From the NCBI GenBank assembly GCA_044868005.1, contig JBIOVX010000162.1, forward strand, positions 1 through 64,000: a DNA stretch of 64,000 nucleotides. The letters run 5' to 3'. The translations under genes and the position numbers were made by a program. Under the pieces are notes generated by a model. It made no database searches and was not told the DNA's origin. It saw nothing but the letters and a program-made list of their open reading frames with translations. Shown here piece after piece: positions 46,859 through 57,400 of the stretch (position 1 is its first letter; each line of letters opens with the position of its first letter). Origin of the DNA: DATARR01 sp044868005. Lineage in GTDB: Bacteria; Acidobacteriota; Thermoanaerobaculia; Multivoradales; UBA5704.

Positions 46859-48757
46859 ATGGTCTACGACGCCTCTTCCATCGAAGTCCTCACCGGGCTG
46901 GAGCCGGTGCGCAAGCGCCCCGGCATGTACACCTCCACCGAGCGGCCGGACCACCTCGCCCAGGAGGTGATCGACAACGCCGTGGACGAGGCCATCGCCG
47001 GCTACGCCTCCGAGATCCTCGTCACCCTGCACGCGGACGGCTCGCTCTCCGCAGCCGACGACGGCCGCGGCATGCCGGTGGACATGCACAAGGGGGAGAA
47101 GCTGCCGGGGGTCGAGGTCATCCTCACCCGGCTGCACTCCGGCGCCAAGTTCTCGGACAAGAACTACCGCTTCTCCGGCGGCCTGCACGGCGTGGGCGTC
47201 TCGGTGGTCAACGCCCTGTCGTCGAAGCTGGAGGTCTGGGTCAAGCGCGAGGGCAAGGAGCACCACATGGCCTTCGCCGACGGCCGCAAGCGGTCGAACC
47301 TCAAGGTGGTCGGCACCGTGGGCCAGCGCAATACCGGCACGACGGTGCGCTTCTGGCCGGACCCCAAGTTCTTCGACTCGCCGAAGTTCAGCGTGCCGCG
47401 TCTCAAGCACGGGCTGCGCGCCAAGGCCGTGCTCTGCCCGAAGCTCCGCATCCGCTTCGTCCATGAAGGCCATGCCGAGGACGACGAGGAGTGGTATTAC
47501 GAGGACGGCCTCAAGGACTATCTGACGGACGAGCTCGCGGGCTGCCAGATCGTGCCGGCCGAGCCCTTCATCGGCCACTTCCGCGGCCAGGACGAGGAGG
47601 TGGACTGGGCGGTGGCGTGGCTCGGCGAAGAGGAGGACGCCGCCGACGTGGTGGCCGAGAGCTACGTCAACCTGATCTCCACCCATCAAGGCGGCACCCA
47701 CGTCAACGGCTTCCGCGCCGGATTGACGGACGCCATCCGCGAGTTCTGCGAGTTCCGCGACCTGCTGCCGCGCGGCGTCAAGCTGGCGCCGGAGGACGTC
47801 TGGAGCCGCTGCAGCTACGTGCTCTCGGCGCGCATGAAGGAACCGCAGTTCACCGGCCAGACCAAGGAGCGCCTTTCCTCGCGCGAAGCGGCGGCCTTCG
47901 TCTCCGGCGTCACCAAGGATTCCTTCGCCCTGTGGCTCAACCATCACACGGCCGACGCCGAGCGCATCGCCCGCCTCGCCATCGACAGCGCGCAGTCGCG
48001 CCTGCGCACCGGCAAGCAGGTGAAGCGGAAGACCGTGACCTCCGGTCCGGCGCTGCCCGGCAAGCTCGCCGATTGCACCAGCCAGGACCTCAACTTGACC
48101 GAGCTCTTCCTCGTCGAAGGCGACTCGGCCGGCGGCTCAGCCAAGCAGGCGCGCAGCAAGGAGTACCAGGCGATCCTCCCCTTGCGCGGCAAGATCCTCA
48201 ACACCTGGGAGGTGGACTCCGCCGAGGTGCTCGCCTCCCAGGAGGTGCACGACATCGCGGTGGCGCTCGGAGTGGACCCCGGCTCCAACAAGCTCGACGG
48301 CCTGCGCTACGGCAAGGTCTGCATCCTCGCCGACGCCGACTCCGACGGCGCGCACATCGCGACCCTGCTCTGCGCCCTCTTCCTGCGCCACTTCCACAAG
48401 CTGGTTGAGGACGGCCGCGTCCACGTCGCCATGCCGCCCCTCTACCGCATCGACGTCGGCAAGGAAGTCTTCTACGCGCTCGACGACCGCGAGAAGAAGG
48501 GGATCCTCGACCGCATCGAGGCCGAGGGCAAGAAGGGCAAACCCAACGTGCAGCGCTTCAAGGGACTGGGCGAGATGAACCCGCTGCAGCTCCGCGAGAC
48601 CACCATGGCCCGCGAGACCCGCCGCCTCGTCCAGCTCACCCTCGACGGCAAGCTCGACGCCGAATCATCCGTTGACAAGCTCCTCGCCAAGAACCGCGCC
48701 GGCGATCGCAAGGAATGGTTGATGGACGTGGGGAACCGGGCGGAGGTGGAGGTGTGA
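46859..48757 (+). CDS. parE: DNA topoisomerase IV subunit B (ParE)
   Basis: The 632-residue product is the ATPase/Toprim subunit of a type IIA topoisomerase: ATP site EVIDNAVDEA and SGGLHGVGVSVVNALS, Toprim LFLVEGDSAGGSAKQAR and ADADSDGAHI. Its length and wording (IEVLTGLEPVRKRPGMY, LNTWEVDSAEVLASQEVHDI) match gammaproteobacterial ParE rather than GyrB, which lacks these and is longer. It has no parC neighbour; the partner must be elsewhere. The MITE-like element copy 2 follows the stop. Confidence 0.93.
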   Translation: MVYDASSIEVLTGLEPVRKRPGMYTSTERPDHLAQEVIDNAVDEAIAGYASEILVTLHADGSLSAADDGRGMPVDMHKGEKLPGVEVILTRLHSGAKFSDKNYRFSGGLHGVGVSVVNALSSKLEVWVKREGKEHHMAFADGRKRSNLKVVGTVGQRNTGTTVRFWPDPKFFDSPKFSVPRLKHGLRAKAVLCPKLRIRFVHEGHAEDDEEWYYEDGLKDYLTDELAGCQIVPAEPFIGHFRGQDEEVDWAVAWLGEEEDAADVVAESYVNLISTHQGGTHVNGFRAGLTDAIREFCEFRDLLPRGVKLAPEDVWSRCSYVLSARMKEPQFTGQTKERLSSREAAAFVSGVTKDSFALWLNHHTADAERIARLAIDSAQSRLRTGKQVKRKTVTSGPALPGKLADCTSQDLNLTELFLVEGDSAGGSAKQARSKEYQAILPLRGKILNTWEVDSAEVLASQEVHDIAVALGVDPGSNKLDGLRYGKVCILADADSDGAHIATLLCALFLRHFHKLVEDGRVHVAMPPLYRIDVGKEVFYALDDREKKGILDRIEAEGKKGKPNVQRFKGLGEMNPLQLRETTMARETRRLVQLTLDGKLDAESSVDKLLAKNRAGDRKEWLMDVGNRAEVEV

Positions 48758-48812
48758 GGGGGCGTCGAATTTCAGTCTCCGATTCCGTCATTGCCTTGAT
48801 TCTCAGCGTCAT

Positions 48813-48949
48813 CGCGCCGGCGGCCCTCACTCCCCCGGCCCCTCTCTCCCCGAGGGAGAGAGGGGAGAAAGACCGAAAGAGCTTCTTTTTTATTCCCTCC
48901 TCTCCCTTGGGGAGAGGAGGGGTAGGGGAGGTGAGGGCCGACGGCGCGG
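48813..48949. repeat. 137-bp inverted-repeat (MITE-like) element, copy 2
   Basis: Arms 48813-48851 and 48911-48949 pair (CGCGCCG..GGCCCTCAC... and its complement) with the same CCCCGGCCCCTCTCTCCCC core and central A/T-rich segment as copy 1 at 27343-27480. It lies in the gap between parE and the greA-fusion gene, whose start is 65 bases downstream. Confidence 0.8.
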
Positions 48950-49013
48950 CAACGCCTGAATGAAGGCAAGGGGCGGGATCGGATACCGGAATCTGCTATC
49001 TTCCTCCTCCCCT

Positions 49014-51083
49014 ATGGCGATTTCGCGCACCACACAGAACCAGCTCTCCAAGGGCGATTTCGAGGCGATCGAGGGCGAGTGGCTGACGCGCCTCGACGGC
49101 GATCTCTCCGATCTCGACTACTTCGTCGGCGTGGCGCGCGCCCTCGTCGGCACCGGCGAGGAGGGCCGCGCCCGCTCTCTGCTCGAGCTGCTCGACGAGC
49201 AGCTCCGCGAGGCGGGGCAGTGGGCGGTCCGCCTGCATCTCCTCCGGCGCGCCGGCCCCCTGTACGTCGCGGACGAGAAGCTCCATCCCACCCTCTCGGC
49301 CACCCTCTCCAAGCTCCACGCGGACCGCTCGACCTACAAGTCCTTCTACGAGGCCGTGGGTCTCCACCGCGCCACGAACGACATCCCGAAGACCTGGGAG
49401 AAGGTCGAGCGCCTGGAAGGCCTGCTCGCCTTCGACGTCGGCACCGTGGTGGCGATGGAGGGCAAGGGCGCCGGCCGCGTGGTGGAGGCCAATCTCGGGC
49501 TGGAGAGCTTCAAGGTGGACTTCGAGAAGATCCGCGGCGTCAACGTCGGTTTCAAGGCCGCGCCCAAGCTGCTGCGGGCCCTCTCCCCCGAGCACGTGCT
49601 GCGCCGCAAGCTCGAGGAGCCGGCGGGGCTCAAGGCGCTTGCCGCCCCCGAGCTGCTGCGCGTCACCCTGCAGAGCTACGACCGGCCGCTGACCGGCGGC
49701 GAGATCCGCGACGTCGTCGCCGGCATCGTCTCCGAGGCGCAGTGGACGGCCTGGTGGAGCGCCGCCCGCAAGCATCCGCAGGTGGTGGCCAGCGGCAGCG
49801 GCGCGCGCCAGACCTACAGTTGGGCGGGGAGCAGCGGCGACGCCATGGACTCTGTGTGGAAGTCTTTCGAGCGCGACGAGCCCCGGCGCAAGATCGAGCG
49901 GCTGAAGCGCGAGGGCCCGCGCGACGCCGGCCTGCGCGACCGCATGGCGGCGAACCTCTCCGCGCTCGCCGAGCGGGTGATGGACGCCGATCCCGGGCTC
50001 GCCTTCGAGATCTGGTTCGCCGTCGAGCGCAGCGGCGGCAAGATCGCGGAGAGCGTGGACTGGTCGCCCGACCGGCTGCTCTCTCACCAGCCGTCTCAGG
50101 TCTTCGCCGGCATCGAGGACCGCCTGCTGCGCGAGCGCGCCTACACGATGGTGCGCGAGCGGCGCGAAGACTGGCCCGCCGTCTACCGCGACGCCATGAC
50201 CCGGGAGACGGACCCGCGCGCGCTCGACCTCCTCGCCGATGGCCTCGCCCAGGGAGGGCCGCGCGAGCTCGACCGCTTCCTCGACAGTCTCTTCGCCCAG
50301 CCGCATCGCAACCCGGCGGCCTTCACCTGGCTCGCCGAGCGGGCCGCGGTGGACGAGGACCTGCGCGCCCGCAACGCCCTGCGCCTGCTGCAGCAGATCC
50401 TCACCGCCCCGTCGCGCGACGAGTTCGCGCCGTTCCGCGTGCGCCTGCTGGCCCTCGCCGAGTCGGGCGGCACGGTGCCCCGCCTCCTCGCCCACCTCAC
50501 AGCGGAGCAGGCCGCCCAGGCCGAGGACGCCGTGCAGCGCGCCGCCACGCTCGAGCCCTACCAGCGCGAGCAGCTCGTCAACGCCATCCACCTGCGCTTC
50601 GAGAGCCTGCGCAAGGAGACCGGCCCGGCGCCGATTTACGCCACCCGCGAGGCGGTGGAGGCCAAGCGCAGCGAGCTGCAGCAGATCCTCTCCGTGGACA
50701 TCCCGGCCAACCGCAAGGCCATCGCGGAGGCGCGCGCGATGGGCGACCTGCGCGAGAACTTCGAATACAAGGCGGCGCGCCAGCGGCACGAGTACCTCAA
50801 CGCCCGCGCCGCGTCCCTCAACGCCGACCTCTCCCGCGTCCGCATCATCGACACCGCGGGCACGGACGCCTCCGAGGTCCGCATCGGCAGCCGCGTCCGC
50901 CTCGCCGGCGCCGCGGGCGCGCGCCTGATCACCATCCTCGGTCCCTGGGAGAGCAACCCGGAGGAGGACGTCATCTCCTACGAATCCGAGCTGGCCCAGG
51001 AGCTGCTCGGCCGCAAGGTGGGCGACGCGGTGGCGATCGGCGGCGAGAGCTGGACGGTGGCGGCGGTCGAGCCGTTCCGGTAG
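49014..51083 (+). CDS. large GreA-domain transcription elongation factor fusion
   Basis: The 689-residue product has about 530 residues of helical, TPR-like sequence (ALVGTGEEGRARSLLELLDE, RALDLLADGLAQGG) and a GreA/GreB C-terminus: coiled coil with AMGDLRENFEYKAARQRHEY (D/E tip residues kept) and FKBP-like end (VRIGSRVRLAG, GRKVGDAVAIGGESWTV). Ordinary GreA has about 158 residues; comparably long GreA fusions are known in Chlamydiae. It should stimulate cleavage by backtracked RNA polymerase, with the N-terminus recruiting partners (inference). ATG at 49014. Confidence 0.88.
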   Translation: MAISRTTQNQLSKGDFEAIEGEWLTRLDGDLSDLDYFVGVARALVGTGEEGRARSLLELLDEQLREAGQWAVRLHLLRRAGPLYVADEKLHPTLSATLSKLHADRSTYKSFYEAVGLHRATNDIPKTWEKVERLEGLLAFDVGTVVAMEGKGAGRVVEANLGLESFKVDFEKIRGVNVGFKAAPKLLRALSPEHVLRRKLEEPAGLKALAAPELLRVTLQSYDRPLTGGEIRDVVAGIVSEAQWTAWWSAARKHPQVVASGSGARQTYSWAGSSGDAMDSVWKSFERDEPRRKIERLKREGPRDAGLRDRMAANLSALAERVMDADPGLAFEIWFAVERSGGKIAESVDWSPDRLLSHQPSQVFAGIEDRLLRERAYTMVRERREDWPAVYRDAMTRETDPRALDLLADGLAQGGPRELDRFLDSLFAQPHRNPAAFTWLAERAAVDEDLRARNALRLLQQILTAPSRDEFAPFRVRLLALAESGGTVPRLLAHLTAEQAAQAEDAVQRAATLEPYQREQLVNAIHLRFESLRKETGPAPIYATREAVEAKRSELQQILSVDIPANRKAIAEARAMGDLRENFEYKAARQRHEYLNARAASLNADLSRVRIIDTAGTDASEVRIGSRVRLAGAAGARLITILGPWESNPEEDVISYESELAQELLGRKVGDAVAIGGESWTVAAVEPFR

Positions 51084-51115
51084 ACCTTCTCGAAATCCTG
51101 GCGCCGTCTCCCTGT

Positions 51116-51143
51116 TGTCCCTGCCGTCCTTGCTGTCCTTTCC
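51116..51143 (+). repeat. 9-bp-period repeat shared with 25291-25320
   Basis: TGTTGTCCCTG-CCGTCCTTG-CTGTCCTTT matches the right arm of the hairpin at 25259-25322 with few changes. It lies between the greA-fusion stop and the sigma-factor gene. It is a small dispersed repeat, perhaps a terminator fragment. Confidence 0.5.
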
Positions 51144-51190
51144 CGTAAGGGCTCGTAGTACTCTAGGCGCCGCTTGACGGAGGCGCGATC

Positions 51191-51745
51191 TTGATCTCGG
51201 ACGGCCAGCAGAGACCTCCCGGGGAGGCGATGGACTTCGCGCAGCTCCACCGCGACCTGGCGCGCGCCGTAGGCCGCGTCTGCCCGCGCTGGATGGCGGA
51301 CCGGGCGGACGATCTCGTGCAGGTGGCGCTGATGCGGGTGATGGAGATCCAGCGTCGCAGGGAGGGCACGGTGGAGTTCTCCTCCATCTATCTCAGGAAA
51401 GCGGCCTACAGCGCCATGGTGGACGAGATCCGGCGGTTGCGCCGGCGGCAGGAGGTCTCCATCGAGAGCGACGACGAGGAGGGCGGGCCGGTGTTCGATC
51501 CCGCCGCGCCGGAGCCGGACCCGGAGCGCGCTTCCGCCGGCCGGCAGGTGGGGAGGGCCATCCGCGACTGCCTCGGCGGCATGGTGCCGCCGCGCCGCCA
51601 CGCCGTCACCCTCAACCTGCAGGGCCACAGCGTGCCGGAGATCGGCCGGCTGCTCGGCTGGACGGCCAAGAAGGCGGAGAACCTGGTCTACCGCGGCATG
51701 GCCGACCTGCGCGGCTGCCTGGGCGCAAAGGGACTTCATCATTGA
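51191..51745 (+). CDS. ECF-family RNA polymerase sigma factor
   Basis: The 184-residue product has sigma-70 region 2 (RADDLVQVALMRVMEIQRRR, AAYSAMVDEIRRLRRRQEV) and region 4 (LNLQGHSVPEIGRLLGWTAK, KAENLVYRGMADLRGCL). TTG at 51191 is preferred, with GGAGG 8 bases upstream; the ATG at 51230 has its purine site too close. The next gene encodes its likely anti-sigma factor. Confidence 0.85.
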   Translation: MISDGQQRPPGEAMDFAQLHRDLARAVGRVCPRWMADRADDLVQVALMRVMEIQRRREGTVEFSSIYLRKAAYSAMVDEIRRLRRRQEVSIESDDEEGGPVFDPAAPEPDPERASAGRQVGRAIRDCLGGMVPPRRHAVTLNLQGHSVPEIGRLLGWTAKKAENLVYRGMADLRGCLGAKGLHH

Positions 51746-51868
51746 GACACAAAGTACCCGAACGATCTCAAGGTTTTGCAAGGACTGGAACCGTTTACAG
51801 TAAATGGTGAAAGAGCTGGGTGAGGGTATTTCCACCTCCGGAGCGTTCCCTTACCGAGAGGTGACACG

Positions 51869-52552
51869 ATGAGCCACGACGACGACCAGGAACTCGCAAG
51901 CCTACGGGCCGTATTCACCGCTCCGGCGGCGGCCGCTCCGGACCCGGAGAGCTGTCCGGCGCCGGAGAAGATCTGGGAAGCGGTCCGCGGCGAGCTGCCG
52001 CCGGCCGAGCTGCGGCAGGTGGTGGAGCACACCGCCTCCTGCGCGGCCTGCGCCGAGGACTGGCGGCTGGCGGCGGAGCTCGGGCGCCAATCCGCCGCGG
52101 CGGCCGAGACCGAGACGGCTCCCGGCAAGGTCCTCCAGGGCCGCTTCGGCCGCTGGCGCCCGCTGACGGCGGCCGCCGCTCTGGCCGCCGGCCTGCTCCT
52201 CGTCGTGGGCGTGTACCGGACGGGCATCCTGGGTCCTGGGCAACCCACCTACCGCGAAGCGGGGAGCGAGGCCATCCGTTCGCTGATTTCCGAGAACCAG
52301 GCGCTGCCGCGGCAGGGAGCGGTGCTGCGCTGGTCGCCGGTGCCCGGGGCCGAGTCCTACGACGTACGCCTCAGCACGGAGGATCTGCGGCTCGTCCTCA
52401 CCGTACAGGGCTTGCAGGCGGCCTCCTACTCCGTCCCCGAGAGCGCGCTGGCGGGCCTGCCGCCAGGATCGAAGCTCCTCTGGCAGGTGGACGCCGTATT
52501 CCCCGACGGCTCGCGCCGGAGCTCGGAGACATTTACGGTGGAGGTGCGCTGA
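51869..52552 (+). CDS. zinc-finger anti-sigma factor with extracytoplasmic domain
   Basis: The 227-residue product has the ZAS motif H-x3-C-x2-C (HTASCAACAED, about residue 55), one membrane helix (LTAAAALAAGLLLVVGVY) and a periplasmic beta-sandwich, fibronectin-III-like (VLRWSPVPGAESYDVRLST, LLWQVDAVFPDGSRRSS). It probably sequesters the ECF sigma factor encoded just upstream and senses an envelope signal. It is separated from the sigma gene by 123 bases. Confidence 0.85.
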   Translation: MSHDDDQELASLRAVFTAPAAAAPDPESCPAPEKIWEAVRGELPPAELRQVVEHTASCAACAEDWRLAAELGRQSAAAAETETAPGKVLQGRFGRWRPLTAAAALAAGLLLVVGVYRTGILGPGQPTYREAGSEAIRSLISENQALPRQGAVLRWSPVPGAESYDVRLSTEDLRLVLTVQGLQAASYSVPESALAGLPPGSKLLWQVDAVFPDGSRRSSETFTVEVR

Positions 52553-52555
52553 CGC

Positions 52556-52909
52556 TCACCCCTGCAGCCGCCGCGCGAGCTGCTCCGCCCGCTGCCGGTT
52601 GACAGTCTCGGCGTCGGGGGCCGGAATTTCTCGGTGGGCGGTCGAAGCGATCCTGAGGTCCCGCTCGACGGGCGGAAGAACCCTGTCGGTCACCGCGTCC
52701 CAGGTCTGGCTGACGACGATCGCCTCCAGGTTCTGCAGGCGGTCGAGGATCGCCCCGCGCTCCTGCTTCAGGACGGCCACCTCGCGTTCCAGGTCGCCGG
52801 TGGAGGCCCCGAGATCCCGTTGCGTCGCCTTGAACTTCAACCACTCGCGGAAACCCTTGACCATGATGCCGGCGAGCGGGATCAGGACCCAGATCCAGAC
52901 TTCTGGCAT
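52556..52909 (-). CDS. PspB-like membrane protein
   Basis: The 117-residue product has one N-terminal membrane helix (MPEVWIWVLIPLAGIMVKGF), a basic EWLKFKATQRDL and a coiled coil (LEREVAVLKQERGAILDRLQ). This is the PspB layout, but sequence support is modest and no PspA/C gene is nearby. It is convergent with the anti-sigma gene. Confidence 0.6.
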   Translation of the reverse strand: MPEVWIWVLIPLAGIMVKGFREWLKFKATQRDLGASTGDLEREVAVLKQERGAILDRLQNLEAIVVSQTWDAVTDRVLPPVERDLRIASTAHREIPAPDAETVNRQRAEQLARRLQG

Positions 52910-52986
52910 CTTTTCTCCCTCCAGACAGCCATTCTACCCCCGCTGTCCCGCATTGCTCGGCCTTGGTACACTCCGATCGAGAGGCC

Positions 52987-54369
52987 ATGATTCCGAACCG
53001 CTTCCCCGCTCCCGTCCCGACGCCCGCCGATTGGTCGCCGACCTCCTGGCGGGCGAAGCCGGCGCTGCAGCAGCCGGTCTATCCGGACGCCGAGCGGCTG
53101 GAGGAGGTGCTGCGCGAGCTCTCGTGCCTGCCGCCGCTCGTCACCTCGTGGGAGATCGAGCGGCTGAAGACGCAGCTCGCGGAGGCGGCCCGCGGCGAGC
53201 GCTTCCTCCTCCAGGGCGGCGACTGCGCCGAGAGCTTCGACGACTGCACCTCGGACGCGATCGCCAACAAGCTCAAGATCCTGCTGCAGATGAGCCTCGT
53301 GCTCGTCCACGGCGCCCGCCGGCGGGTGATCCGCGTCGGCCGCTTCGCCGGCCAGTACGCCAAGCCGCGCAGCGAGGACATGGAGACACGCGGCGAGGTG
53401 ACCCTGCCGGCGTACCGCGGCGATCTCATCAACCGCGCGCCCTACACGGCCGCCGATCGCACCCCGGATCCCGCCCTGTTGCTGCGCGGCTACGAGCGGG
53501 CGGGGCTGACGATCAACTTCATCCGCTCCCTGATCGAGGGCGGCTTCGCCGACCTGCACCATCCCGAGTACTGGAACCTCGCCTGGGTGAAGCACTCGCC
53601 GCACGCCGAGGAGTACCACCGCCGGGTGGCGGCGATCCGCGACTCGCTGCACTTCCTGGAGTCCCTGCGCGGCCAGCAGATTCCGGAGATGGCCCGGGTG
53701 GACTACTTCACCAGCCACGAGGCCCTGCACCTGCTCTACGAGCAGGCGCAGACCCGGCGGGTGCCGCACCGCACCGGCTGGTACAACCTGTCGACGCACT
53801 TCCCCTGGCTCGGCATGCGCACCGCCAAGCTCGGTGGCGCCCACGTCGAGTACCTGCGCGGCATCGCCAACCCGATGGCGGTCAAGGTGGGGCCGGCGAT
53901 GACCGCCGAGGGTCTCCTCGCGCTGGCCGAGGTGCTCGATCCGCACGGCGAGCCCGGCCGCCTCACCCTCATCCACCGCTTCGGCCAGCAGAAGATCGCC
54001 GCCGGCCTGCCGCCGCTCGTCGAAGCGTTGCGCCGCGCCGGCCGCACCGTGCTCTGGGTGTGCGATCCCATGCACGGCAACACCGAGGCGGTGGCGGGCG
54101 GCCTCAAGACGCGCCGCTTCGATCACATCCTGGCCGAGCTCGAGCAGGCGTTCGCCATCCACGAGGAGATGGGCTCCTACCTCGGCGGCGTCCACTTCGA
54201 GCTCACCGGCGAGGACGTCACCGAGTGCACCGGCGGCGCCCGCGGCCTGACCGAGGAGGACCTGCGCCGCGCCTACCGCTCGCAGGTGGACCCGCGCCTC
54301 AACTACGAGCAGGCCCTGGAGATGGCCCTGCTCATCGCGGGACGGATGGGGAACACCGCCGGCCCCTGA
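52987..54369 (+). CDS. class II DAHP synthase
   Basis: This enzyme condenses phosphoenolpyruvate and erythrose 4-phosphate, the first step of aromatic amino acid synthesis. The 460-residue product is a type II (AroAII) enzyme: FLLQGGDCAESFDDCTSDAI, VIRVGRFAGQYAKPRSE, LPAYRGDLIN, KVGPAMTAEGL, VLWVCDPMHGNTEAV, GGVHFELTGEDVTECTGG. The ligands for metal and PEP are kept. ATG at 52987. It stands alone and converges on the RND pump gene. Confidence 0.96.
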   Translation: MIPNRFPAPVPTPADWSPTSWRAKPALQQPVYPDAERLEEVLRELSCLPPLVTSWEIERLKTQLAEAARGERFLLQGGDCAESFDDCTSDAIANKLKILLQMSLVLVHGARRRVIRVGRFAGQYAKPRSEDMETRGEVTLPAYRGDLINRAPYTAADRTPDPALLLRGYERAGLTINFIRSLIEGGFADLHHPEYWNLAWVKHSPHAEEYHRRVAAIRDSLHFLESLRGQQIPEMARVDYFTSHEALHLLYEQAQTRRVPHRTGWYNLSTHFPWLGMRTAKLGGAHVEYLRGIANPMAVKVGPAMTAEGLLALAEVLDPHGEPGRLTLIHRFGQQKIAAGLPPLVEALRRAGRTVLWVCDPMHGNTEAVAGGLKTRRFDHILAELEQAFAIHEEMGSYLGGVHFELTGEDVTECTGGARGLTEEDLRRAYRSQVDPRLNYEQALEMALLIAGRMGNTAGP

Positions 54370-54430
54370 TCGCCGTTCGTCTTACTGTTCCCTCATCGCA
54401 GACCATTGCTTGCTCCTATCACTGAGATCG

Positions 54431-57400
54431 TTATTCAGCTCGCGCCCAGCTCGGGCGCAACGAGGGTTTCGCGGCGCAGGTGCGAGGCTTCCGGGCGGCA
54501 GTCAAGGAGAGCGTCGCGAACACGGCCATGGGTGCAAGCAGCGTCGAGGCCAGGAGCCCTCCGACGACGGTGACCGCCAGACCGACCCAGAAATTGCCGG
54601 CTTTGGGTACTACGAGGAGCGGCAGCATGCCGGCGATGGAGGTGAGGGTCGTCGCCCACATGGGCCTGAGGCGCTGCCGGAGGGCGAGCAGAGCCAGCCT
54701 CGGCACCGGGCTGGCGGGCCGGGCCTGGCGCAGGCGCCGGTAACGGTCCGTGAGGAGAATGGAGTCGTTGACCACGATGCCGACGGTCAACAGAACGCCG
54801 ATGAAAGCTCCCTCGGCGAAGTTCTGGCCGCTCACCAGGAAGCCCGCCACGATGCCGATCCAGGAGAGCGGGACGGCGAGCATCGCCACCGCCGCGAGAC
54901 GCCAGCTCTCCAGAACGGCGGCGATGACCAGGAAGACCAGCGCAATCGTGCCCAACACCAGCCACAGGAACTCCTTTTGCACCTCGGCGGTGAAGAACTC
55001 CGACTTTGGCCGTTCCAGGCGGTAGCCGGGAGGAAGCCGCAATGAGGCGATCTCCTTGTCGAGCATCTTCCTGCCCATCTCGTAAGGGCCGCGGAAGAAG
55101 ACGCGCAGAGTGCGGCGGTATTGCTGGTCGAATCGCTCGATGACCGGCGGATCCTTTTCGAACGAGAGCTCCGCGTGGTCCGCGAGGCGCACCGGGCCGC
55201 CCGTGCCGGCGGCCAGCGGCGTGCCGAGGAGGGTCTCGAGATCGACGTCCTCGGCTCCTTCCATGGCGACGCGAACCGGCACGCGGGGAGCGCCCTCGAA
55301 GTCGGTGTAGAAGTCGGGGGCCTCCCGCCAGAGCCGGGGCTGCAACGCCGCCGCCAGCGCCCGGGCGGAGAGGCCGGTCTGGGCACCGGCGTCGGGCCCC
55401 CAGTGGAAACGCACGACTTCGCGTGCCGGCGGCTGGCCTCTGTCCGCCGCGTTGACGTCGACCCCCGCCACGCGAGGGTAGGACGCTAGGCGGCGCGCAA
55501 ATCTTTGCGCGGCCTCCTCGAGCCCTTCATAGCCCGCTCCGAAGGCGTGCACGGTCAAGCCGGAGACCTCGCCAAGGCCGCTATAGAAGCCGGTGGGGAG
55601 GAGCCCGGAGATCGAGATCTCCAAGCCCGCCATCTGCAGGGCGTGCGCGATGAGGCGCTCGCGCAGCAGGTAGGGCTCTTCGGTGTCCGTCGCCCTCTCG
55701 CGGAAGAGGACGCGCATCGTCGCCGTCCTCTCCCGGACATTGACCAGGGTACGCTCGACGGCAGGCGAGACGAGAGCTTCCCGCTCGAAGGGGCGCATCC
55801 GCTCGTCGGCGCGCGCGATGCCGGTGCCCGCCGGCAGTTGGAGGCGCACGCGAATCTCGGGGCGCTCATTGAAGTCCCAGCGTTTGCCGAGCTCCACTTT
55901 TTGCAGGAAGGGTCGGGTGACGCCGCCGAGGAGCGGATCGAGCCAGACACGCGCCCCGCGGAAGCGTTCGCCGCCGAAGGTGGCGTTGTAGCGCTCGCCG
56001 AAGCGGCGGGCGTCCGCGGAGGGCCAGCCTTCGGGAGGCTCTTCGATGAGATCGGGGAGCAGGGGCGTGGGAAGTCCGATGGCCAGCACGAGGAGGGAGA
56101 GGCTCAGCTTGGGGTGTCGAAGGTTGAGCCGGTACGGCAGGAGAAGCCAGCGGGCAGGACTCGGGGCGGCGATCTTCCGCGGCGTTGAGTTGCGGAGGCC
56201 GTGGCCCAGGTTGGGAATGACGAAAACGCTCGCCAGCAGCGAGAGGATGAGCGTCAGGGAGCAGAGGGCGGCGAAGGAAAAGAAGAGCGTCCTCAGCTCT
56301 CCGCTCAGATAGACCATCGGCAGGAAAACAGCGCAGGTGGTAAGCGTGCCGCCGACGAGCGGCAGCCAGACGGCCCTGACCGCCCTGACCGCGGCGGCGG
56401 CATAACCCGACACGCCGCCGCCCGGCCGCGCCACCAGCTCCACCTGTAGGCGTTCGGTGACGATGATGGCGTTATCCACGAGCAGGCCGAAGAGAAGCAC
56501 CAGGCCCGCGATCGTCAACACGTTGAGGGTGAGCCCCAGAACGGCAAAGAGAATCATGGCAGCCGAAAGGGAGAGGACGGCGACGACGAGAACGAGCACC
56601 ACGGCCCAGCGGCTGCGGAGAATGGCGGCCAGGGTGAGGACCACCAGGATCAGGCCCAGGCCGCCCCGGAGCGCGAGATCGCGGAACTGTTCGCGGATAC
56701 TCTCGCTGCGATCATCGGCCACCAGGAGCTCGGCGCCCGGCGGCAGGACTTGCCGAGTCTCTTCGACGACCTTGTTTACGTCTCTCGCCACTCGCAGAAG
56801 ATGGCTGCCGGGGCTGCGCTCGAGGATGAGAGAGACAACGGGCTTGCCGTTGATGCGGCTCACCGAACGCAACGGTGCGATGCCGAGCTCGACGCGGCTG
56901 AGGTCGCTCAGGCGGAGAGCGGCGCGCTGGGCGCCGGGATCGGTTGCCAAGGGCAGTCCGGCCAGGGATGAAAGCGCCCGCTCGCCTTGCCGGTAAAGCA
57001 ACACCTGGCCCGCCGCCGCCGGCAAGGTGCCGTAGCTCCGGTCGTGGAGAACACCGGCGAGCCGCTCGCGGAGAACGGTGACGGGTTGCCGGTGAATGTC
57101 CAACCGTTCCGGAGCCACCCGCGCCAGGAGCTCCCGTTGCTCACCGCCGGCAATCTCGACGCCGGCAACGCCGGGCAGCTTGAAGAATCGCGGCGCGATG
57201 TCCCGCTCCGCGAGCTCGCGCAGCGCGGCCGGCGACAAGGGGGCCACCAATTGGAGGGTCATGAAACCCAGGTCGTCGCGGAAGGCTTCGGGAGTGGACG
57301 AGATGAGGTTCAGCGACACGCCTTCCGGCAGCCTTCGGCTCAGCGCGGCGAGCCGGTCCAGCATCTCGAATCGGAGGACCCCGAGCGAGCGGTTCTCCAT

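Noticed and set aside
54435..54965. Second frame inside the first RND pump gene
   Set aside because: Overlaps a conserved pump frame in full and has no ribosome site or family signal.
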